Assembly: GCA_910575075.1 (NCBI GenBank)
Contig: CAJTCY010000005.1
Coordinates: 124,001-188,000, forward strand
DNA: 64,000 nucleotides
From: Lachnospiraceae bacterium
GTDB lineage: Bacteria; Bacillota; Clostridia; Lachnospirales; Lachnospiraceae
Direction: 5' to 3'
Shown in pieces: positions 59,857-64,000 of this stretch. A model generated the notes under the pieces. It made no database searches. It saw nothing but the letters and a program-made list of their open reading frames with translations, and had not been told where the DNA came from. The stretch's first letter is position 1. The number at the start of each line of letters is the position of its first letter. The translations under genes were made by a program, and so were the position numbers.

Positions 59857-59880
59857 AAAATCCCCCTTCGGGGTGATTTT
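59857..59880 (-). terminator. Short hairpin near the end of the operon leader
   Basis: AAAATC-CCCC / GGGG-GATTTT type stem with a tight TTC loop, followed in the minus direction by TATATATT. It lies 77 bp before the BMP gene. A weak terminator or a leader stem; the next leader segment holds a tandem CTCTGCCTGC repeat (59820-59842). Confidence 0.45.
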
Positions 59881-59952
59881 TATGAAAATATGCCACAAAC
59901 TAATAATTTTTCCATTCGCTTGTGCAAAAGAAGCACAAGATTTTTCCTCTGT

Positions 59953-59970
59953 AATAAAAAACCGTAATAG
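59953..59970 (-). terminator. Expression-platform terminator arm of the riboswitch
   Basis: Minus-strand ATTACGGT (59962-59969) followed by six T. Its exact complement ACCGTAAT is found in P3/L3 of the aptamer (about 60018-60025). Pairing of the two makes an 8 bp stem with U-run that cannot coexist with P3. This predicts that ligand binding permits read-through (inference). A second hairpin TCAGAA / TTCTGA plus T5 lies between (59982-60003). Confidence 0.5.
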
Positions 59971-60000
59971 CTGGACATAAAAATCAGAACTGCTCTTTCT

Positions 60001-60070
60001 GAAATTCATGGTCAACCATTACGGTGGTTTGTAGAAACGCTCAACCCATCATGAGCATACATTAAATTTC
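60001..60070 (-). ncRNA. Purine-type riboswitch aptamer (divergent)
   Basis: Three-way junction readable on the minus strand: P1 GAAATTTAATG with CATGAATTTC (one bulged A), P2 GCTCA / TGAGC with a shortened GATGGG loop, J2/3 GTTTCTAC exactly as in purine riboswitches, P3 AACCA / TGGTT with L3 CCGTAA, and J3/1 GACC. The C at the ligand-pairing position (C74 equivalent) predicts guanine-like specificity. The usual A21-U75 pair appears as G-C. L2 is about three bases shorter than in xpt. It heads the nucleoside operon. Confidence 0.75.
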
Positions 60071-60102
60071 GTTTCGTTTGTTGTTATGTTGTACCTGTAT
60101 GT

Positions 60103-60127
60103 TATATTATTTTTTTACTAAAGTCAA
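60103..60127 (-). promoter_or_regulatory. Promoter of the nucleoside operon
   Basis: TTGACT at 60122-60127 with AT-rich TATAAC/TAACAT 15-17 bp downstream, about 30 bp before the aptamer. The -10 choice is ambiguous. The stretch 60130-60255 upstream shows nothing else recognisable. Confidence 0.5.
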
Positions 60128-60257
60128 TGTCACAATTTCACTAATAGCCTGCGGTTTTTTTGTCTAATTTCACTAAACGCAAGAGAATACTGGCAGAATA
60201 GATATATAAATCGCCCGATATATCCAGAATTTTCAGTAATTAAGTCACAAATTCACA

Positions 60258-60299
60258 AAATTCCTGAAGGTGGAAATATCTTCCCTTCAGGAATTTTTT
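60258..60299. terminator. Bidirectional terminator after the HAD gene
   Basis: AAATTCCTGAAGG (60258-60270) pairs with CCTTCAGGAATTT (60284-60296), with TTTTTT on the plus side and A/T-rich sequence on the minus side. It insulates the nucleoside operon from the HAD-peptidase genes. Confidence 0.8.
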
Positions 60300-60386
60300 A
60301 AGCAAAGTGAATCTATCTATGAGCAGATCGCTAAAGGCACTTTCGGCTCCCTGAACATAAAAGTAAACAAAATTTTATTGTCCGTC

Positions 60387-61034
60387 TTATGACAGGGAAT
60401 CATCTAACTCTCCCAAGCCCGCAAACACTCCAAAATTAGGATAATTTTCTAATTCTTCCTTTTCTGTCGTTCCCGTGGTTACCCCGGCAAAGTCCACTTC
60501 TGCGCTCTGTGCTGTCCTGGCATCCACCAGGCTGTCACCCACATACAATACCTGGTTTTTATCCATATGCCACTGTCCCAGCACCTGAAGCACTCCCTCT
60601 GGATCAGGCTTCGGACGTTTCACATCGTCCCCTCCAACAATCAAATCAGCCAGATTTTCCGCCTGGTATTTTTTTAAAATATCATCTATCCGGTAATGAT
60701 ATTTCGTGGTGACAATGCCGATTTTATATCCCTGATGCTTCCATTTCTCCAAAAGCTCCTGCGTACCTGGAAAAAGCCGTGTACAGCCTGTCATTATCTC
60801 GTCTGCCTTTGCTACAAAAAGCCTTGAAAATTCTGCTGCCCTCTCTTCTGTATTATCTCCTGTCAATACCCGGTATGTCTCTTCTAAATGCAGCCCTATT
60901 GTTTTGCGGACTGCCTCCCGTTCCGCCAAAGCATGCCCTAATTGTTCCAACGCATGGTTTACACATATCACAATACCCTCTGTAGAGTCTCCCAGAGTAT
61001 AATCAAAATCAAAAATTAATCCTTTGTATCTCAT
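60387..61034 (-). CDS. HAD-family hydrolase (phosphoglycolate phosphatase-like)
   Basis: Cytoplasmic phosphatase of about 215 residues. Motif I FDFDYTLGDST with nucleophile Asp, alpha-helical cap (HALEQLGHALAERE), motif II IVTTKYHY, Lys in DDVKRPKPDPEGV, and motif IV VLYVGDSLVDARTA. Resembles Gph/PgmB-type enzymes; substrate unknown. The start at 61034 overlaps the stop of the C39-like peptidase gene by four bases and has GGAG upstream inside that gene. Confidence 0.9.
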   Translation of the reverse strand: MRYKGLIFDFDYTLGDSTEGIVICVNHALEQLGHALAEREAVRKTIGLHLEETYRVLTGDNTEERAAEFSRLFVAKADEIMTGCTRLFPGTQELLEKWKHQGYKIGIVTTKYHYRIDDILKKYQAENLADLIVGGDDVKRPKPDPEGVLQVLGQWHMDKNQVLYVGDSLVDARTAQSAEVDFAGVTTGTTEKEELENYPNFGVFAGLGELDDSLS

Positions 61035-61864
61035 CTTCCAATCTCCCATAATCCTTTGATCTGTCCGCTTAAAGTCTCAAAATCCCATTGCCTGCCGCTG
61101 TTCTTCCTGCTGTTGGGATCATTGACAAAAAATCCTTTGCCATCATATCCCCGAAGCAGAATAAAATGTCCTGTCGTTGTAAAATCTCCCGGACGCATAC
61201 TGCAGATAATCACACGTCCCTCATCCAGCGACTGCTTCATAGCTGCCTCACCAAGGGGCAGTTCTCTTCCAGAAAGCCCCAGGCCTGCCGCTCCTTCTGT
61301 AAAAAAGCTCCAGCTTGTCCCTGCTTCTGTGCTGTATCCGTTTTCTTGCGCATACTCTGCCATCTTGCGGGGATTCATCTGTGTGTCTCCTGTCAGCCCC
61401 AGATATGCCATAGCCATACAGGTGGGACCGCAGCCTGCTGTTCCTACCATGCTGTCGCTGTAACTGTTATACCCCCATCGCAGATCCCACTGCATCAGCA
61501 AGGGGATCTCTCCCTCTCTGTATATATCAGAGATATCTATCTCCTGTGCCTTATATTGCTCACGGTCAGGATAATTCGTCACAAAATCATAAGTTTCCTC
61601 ATTCTTTTCCAGCATTTCCAACAACTCCTGCGGATAATCCTCCCGCACTATAGAATTCAGGAAAGACTGTGCTTTCTCCCCTCCTGTCTGAACCAGAACA
61701 GGGAATAATGTTTTTGCATAGAACATGATACCCGCAGCCAACAGTATAAACAGCCCCGTAAAAAGCTTTCTGCGTCTGCGGCGTGCCGCCCTTCTCTTTC
61801 TCAGAGAGACCCTCTCTCTCCTTCCTGAAAAATCCTCCCGTTTCACACCAACGTAATATTCCAT
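61031..61864 (-). CDS. Membrane-anchored C39-like cysteine peptidase
   Basis: About 277 residues: Arg-rich cytoplasmic segment (SLRKRRAARRRRRKLF), one membrane helix (about 37-60), then an extracellular Peptidase_C39_2-type domain (about 115-277). Catalytic Cys in VGTAGCGPTCMAMAY, His in TTGHFILLRGYD and Asn/Asp in FVNDPNSRKN. The start at 61864 (MEYYVGVKRED) has AAGGA nine bases upstream. No bacteriocin or ABC exporter is adjacent, so it is probably a house-keeping wall or protein peptidase. It is coupled to the HAD gene and lies 137 bp from the VanS-like gene. Confidence 0.88.
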   Translation of the reverse strand: MEYYVGVKREDFSGRRERVSLRKRRAARRRRRKLFTGLFILLAAGIMFYAKTLFPVLVQTGGEKAQSFLNSIVREDYPQELLEMLEKNEETYDFVTNYPDREQYKAQEIDISDIYREGEIPLLMQWDLRWGYNSYSDSMVGTAGCGPTCMAMAYLGLTGDTQMNPRKMAEYAQENGYSTEAGTSWSFFTEGAAGLGLSGRELPLGEAAMKQSLDEGRVIICSMRPGDFTTTGHFILLRGYDGKGFFVNDPNSRKNSGRQWDFETLSGQIKGLWEIGR

Positions 61865-62001
61865 AACTTTCCGTCCTTTCTGATTGATAATTTCCGCTTC
61901 TATCCGCTTCCTCATTCTAACTCTCAGTATAGACAAAAAGTGTATATGGTTCTTACGTTTTTTCTCGCAGACTTTTTAAGATTTTCTGAAGATTCTCTTC
62001 A

Positions 62002-63093
62002 TCATTTCACAGGAATTTCTATCGTGAATACTGTTTTTTCGTTCTGGCTCTCAGCCTTAATGCGTCCGCCATGACGTTCTACGATCTCTTTTGCTATGGC
62101 AAGCCCCAGTCCTGCGCCTCCGGTGCGGCTCTGTCTTGCCGTGTCTAAACGATAAAACTGTTCAAAAATCCGCTCCAGTTTCTCCTGGGAAATCGTAGCA
62201 CCATGGTTTTCCATTCGTATGTGCAGCTGTTCTTCCTTTGCCCATGCCCGGATTTCTATCGTGCTTCCTTCATATCCGTACAGCACAGCATTGCGGAGCA
62301 GGTTGTCAAATACTCTCTGCATTTTGTCAGTATCACAGGTAATTTTCAGTTCCTCGGGTATGATTTCCATCTGGCATGCCATCTGCTTTTCCGATAACAT
62401 GGGATGAAATTCATAGACAATCTGTTCCAGCATTCGTTTCAATGAAACAGTCACCGTCTCCAGCTCCAGATGTGTCAGGTTAAATCTGGTTATCTCAAAA
62501 AATTCATTGACCAGTTCTTCTAAACGTTCTGCCTTTTCCAGAGAAATAGACAGATATTTTTCCCGGAGTCTGGGAGAGATCTCCCCTTCTTCTTTCAGTA
62601 ATGTCAAATAGCCGATCACCGACGTCAGAGGTGTTTTCAGATCATGGGCGAGATATACCACCAAATCATTTTTGCGCTGCTCTGCTTCCTTTGCCAGCCG
62701 CTGGTTTTGATGAATCTGAAACTGAATTTCATTCATATGCTGCTCCACCTCGCGAAGTTCCGGCCGCAGACGAATCAAGTGCTCCCTGCCAGCAAGCTCC
62801 TCCATGGCATCCATAACCTGCTGAAAATAATTCAAAAGCTTCACCCAGAAAAAGACGCCGATACCGAAAATTCCTACCGCAAACATGACAGCAACAAACA
62901 GCTTCTGATTTTGGGAAATCCAGTGGAGCAGAGGATATATTCCCTCATTTCCGTACCAGATAAATGCTCCAAATAAAGCTTTTCCTGCTAAAAGACAGAG
63001 CAGCAGAGCTGTCATGCAGACCAGGCCGGCAATCACCATTTTTCCAAAAAAACGCCTTAGAATAACAGACTTGATGTGTTTATTTTCTTTCAT
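62002..63093 (-). CDS. VanS-like sensor histidine kinase
   Basis: Membrane kinase, 363 residues. Two membrane helices (about 20-45 and 65-88) enclose only about 20 extracellular residues. A HAMP-like segment follows, then HisKA with VYLAHDLKTPLTSVIGYLTLL (phospho-His) and an HATPase domain (FDNLLRNAVLYG, RTGGAGLGLAIAKEIVERHGG). Text and layout resemble VanS-type kinases, but no van ligase genes are present. The start at 63093 follows GGAGG; the regulator gene ends 19 bp upstream. Signal unknown, probably cell-envelope. Confidence 0.92.
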   Translation of the reverse strand: MKENKHIKSVILRRFFGKMVIAGLVCMTALLLCLLAGKALFGAFIWYGNEGIYPLLHWISQNQKLFVAVMFAVGIFGIGVFFWVKLLNYFQQVMDAMEELAGREHLIRLRPELREVEQHMNEIQFQIHQNQRLAKEAEQRKNDLVVYLAHDLKTPLTSVIGYLTLLKEEGEISPRLREKYLSISLEKAERLEELVNEFFEITRFNLTHLELETVTVSLKRMLEQIVYEFHPMLSEKQMACQMEIIPEELKITCDTDKMQRVFDNLLRNAVLYGYEGSTIEIRAWAKEEQLHIRMENHGATISQEKLERIFEQFYRLDTARQSRTGGAGLGLAIAKEIVERHGGRIKAESQNEKTVFTIEIPVK

Positions 63094-63112
63094 GTTATCC
63101 TCCATTCCCAGG

Positions 63113-63817
63113 CTATTTCTCAATGGTATAACCCACGCCCCAAACGGTTTTTATAAATTTATGATTGCGGTATGAGTCCTGCATTTTTTCCCGTATTCTT
63201 GCCACATGTGCCATAACGGTATTGTTGCTGTCCAGATATTTTTCTTTCCAGACCGCCTCGAACAATTCTTCCGAAGGTACTACTTCTCCCTGATGCTCGC
63301 ACAAATACCACAAAATGGAAAACTCCAGCGGCGTCAGATCCAGCTCTTTTCCATACAAGGTACTCGTGTGGGTGCGGCAGTTTATCACAAGCCCCCGTAT
63401 ATCCAGCTCATCTTCTTTTTCTGCTGTTTCGCTGTGTTCTGCCTGGTTATAACGGTGATAGCGGCGCAACTGTGTCTTAATCCGCGCCACCACTTCCAAC
63501 GGATTAAATGGCTTGGTAATATAATCGTCTGCCCCCAGCATGAGTCCATTGATTTTATCCACATCCTCCACTCTTGCCGTCAGCATAATAATTGGAAAAT
63601 AATGATTCTTACGTATCTTCTGGCAAAGCTGAAATCCATCTGCATCCGGCAGCATCACATCCAGCAGCGCCAGGTCAACAGCTTCCTTTTCCACACACTC
63701 CAGCACTTCTGCGCCCTGATAAAATTTAAATACCTGGTAGCCTTCATTGACAAGATACAGTTCCAGCAGGTCCGCTACTTCCTTCTCATCATCCACCACT
63801 AAAATTGCTTCTGCCAT
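63113..63817 (-). CDS. VanR-like response regulator
   Basis: OmpR-family regulator, 234 residues, with receiver (ILVVDDEKEVADLLELYL, phospho-Asp in LLDVMLPDADG, MLTARVEDVDKINGLMLGAD, Lys in ITKPFNP) and winged helix (LDLTPLEFSILWYLCEHQ, VMAHVARIREKM, FIKTVWGVGYTIEK). It resembles VanR of glycopeptide-resistance systems but is a general family match. GGAGG lies upstream of the ATG. Promoter region is cut by the next gene only 26 bp away, so it may be in an operon with the gene at the window end. Confidence 0.93.
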   Translation of the reverse strand: MAEAILVVDDEKEVADLLELYLVNEGYQVFKFYQGAEVLECVEKEAVDLALLDVMLPDADGFQLCQKIRKNHYFPIIMLTARVEDVDKINGLMLGADDYITKPFNPLEVVARIKTQLRRYHRYNQAEHSETAEKEDELDIRGLVINCRTHTSTLYGKELDLTPLEFSILWYLCEHQGEVVPSEELFEAVWKEKYLDSNNTVMAHVARIREKMQDSYRNHKFIKTVWGVGYTIEK

Positions 63818-63843
63818 TCATTCCTCCGTTTGCACAATATTTT

Positions 63844-64000
63844 CTAGTATTTCTCAGGAAGCTGTCTGAGCGCCTGTGGAAACAGCTCTACACTGCGCCG
63901 CAGAATTCCCTGCATATAAGCTATGGCAGTACCATAATTGGTCATAGGAATCCCTTGATCTGCGGCACATTTCTGACGGTATTTCATCTCCCGCTCATTC
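63844..64000 (-). CDS. Unidentified protein, C-terminal 51 residues (cut by window edge)
   Basis: An open frame enters from the right edge and ends with TAG at 63844-63846. The visible part is polar and helical, with MKYRQKCAADQGIPMTNYGT and an ending LRQLPEKY. No family is recognised. It precedes the VanR-like gene on the same strand with a 26 bp gap, so it may be the first part of that operon. Confidence 0.6.
   Translation of the reverse strand, partial: NEREMKYRQKCAADQGIPMTNYGTAIAYMQGILRRSVELFPQALRQLPEKY

Noticed and set aside
59692-60015. Minus-strand ORF of 107 residues through the operon leader
   Set aside because: It overlaps the riboswitch, its terminator and the start of the lipoprotein gene in another frame; no ribosome site or protein-like composition.
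60001-60070. 2'-deoxyguanosine riboswitch class assignment
   Set aside because: J2/3 retains the standard T at position 51 and other hallmark changes of the known deoxyguanosine class are absent. A divergent purine riboswitch is all that can be supported.
62002-63817. Vancomycin-resistance gene cluster
   Set aside because: Only VanR/VanS-like proteins are seen; no VanH, ligase, VanX, VanY or VanT gene is present, and such regulators are common outside resistance clusters.

Overview
This 64 kb window looks like chromosomal DNA of a Gram-positive gut-type clostridium, most likely Lachnospiraceae. Reasons visible in the sequence are low-to-moderate GC, strong GGAGG ribosome binding sites, the uvrC-hprK-(M18 peptidase)-murB-rapZ-whiA cluster, glutamine synthetase III, a CdaR-type regulator beside ftsEX, an acyl-ACP thioesterase, YibE/F, and a clostridial flagellin with the motility marker YjfB. 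The genus cannot be fixed from this window. Most genes lie on the minus strand; plus-strand genes are a secreted DUF2680-like protein, yjfB, a class A PBP, and pyrG-yibE/F-flagellin. Both ends cut genes: a sensor kinase on the left and an unidentified protein on the right.

Layout. 1-2.1 kb: two-component system and a divergent Gly/Tyr/Cys-rich secreted protein. 2.2-8.4 kb: FIST sensor with a soluble chemoreceptor, S41 protease, FtsX, FtsE and a CdaR-like regulator. 8.6-10.2 kb: YitT and a WecG/TagA-like protein, then a 780 bp AT-rich gap with a cluster of DnaA-box-like sites. 11-13.3 kb: SH3/NlpC-P60 cell-wall hydrolase whose promoter is flanked by two WalR-type boxes, then thioredoxin reductase. 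13.4-17.3 kb: a 100 bp palindrome, yjfB, CPBP protease, CvfB, thioesterase, tRNA-Gln(CTG), YigZ. 17.4-20.4 kb: PBP1A followed by a 120 bp inverted-repeat element. 20.4-25.9 kb: a nitrogen region with a receiver-like protein lacking its phospho-acceptor, an Amt-PII fusion and GlnN; the last two have intrinsic terminators in their leaders. 26-38 kb: housekeeping run fba, lipid kinase, whiA, rapZ, murB, M18 peptidase, hprK, uvrC and an FtsH with an acidic repeat tail of about 330 residues. 38-42.4 kb: pyrG, yibE/F, flagellin. 42.8-48.9 kb: one 2041-residue secreted protein with lectin-like repeats, a PHP/CehA-type metallohydrolase domain and Ig-like repeats.

49-60.1 kb is the most coherent system: an 11-gene nucleoside uptake and salvage operon (BMP lipoprotein, ABC ATPase, two permeases, udp, deoC, cdd, add, deoB, YczE-like, punA). 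It is preceded by a divergent purine-type riboswitch whose L3 sequence can also pair into a downstream terminator. Imported nucleosides would be deaminated and phosphorolysed, and pentose phosphate passed by DeoB and DeoC to central metabolism. 60.3-64 kb: HAD phosphatase, membrane-anchored C39-like peptidase and a VanR/VanS-like two-component pair.

Noncoding structure is the other theme. Two sites (20213-20332 and 42414-42505) share a palindromic repeat family. Other sizeable palindromes lie at 13384-13483, 16385-16445 and 20341-20429, and a 30 bp hairpin sequence recurs at 10936 and 16323. All homology statements come from reading motifs, not from searches.
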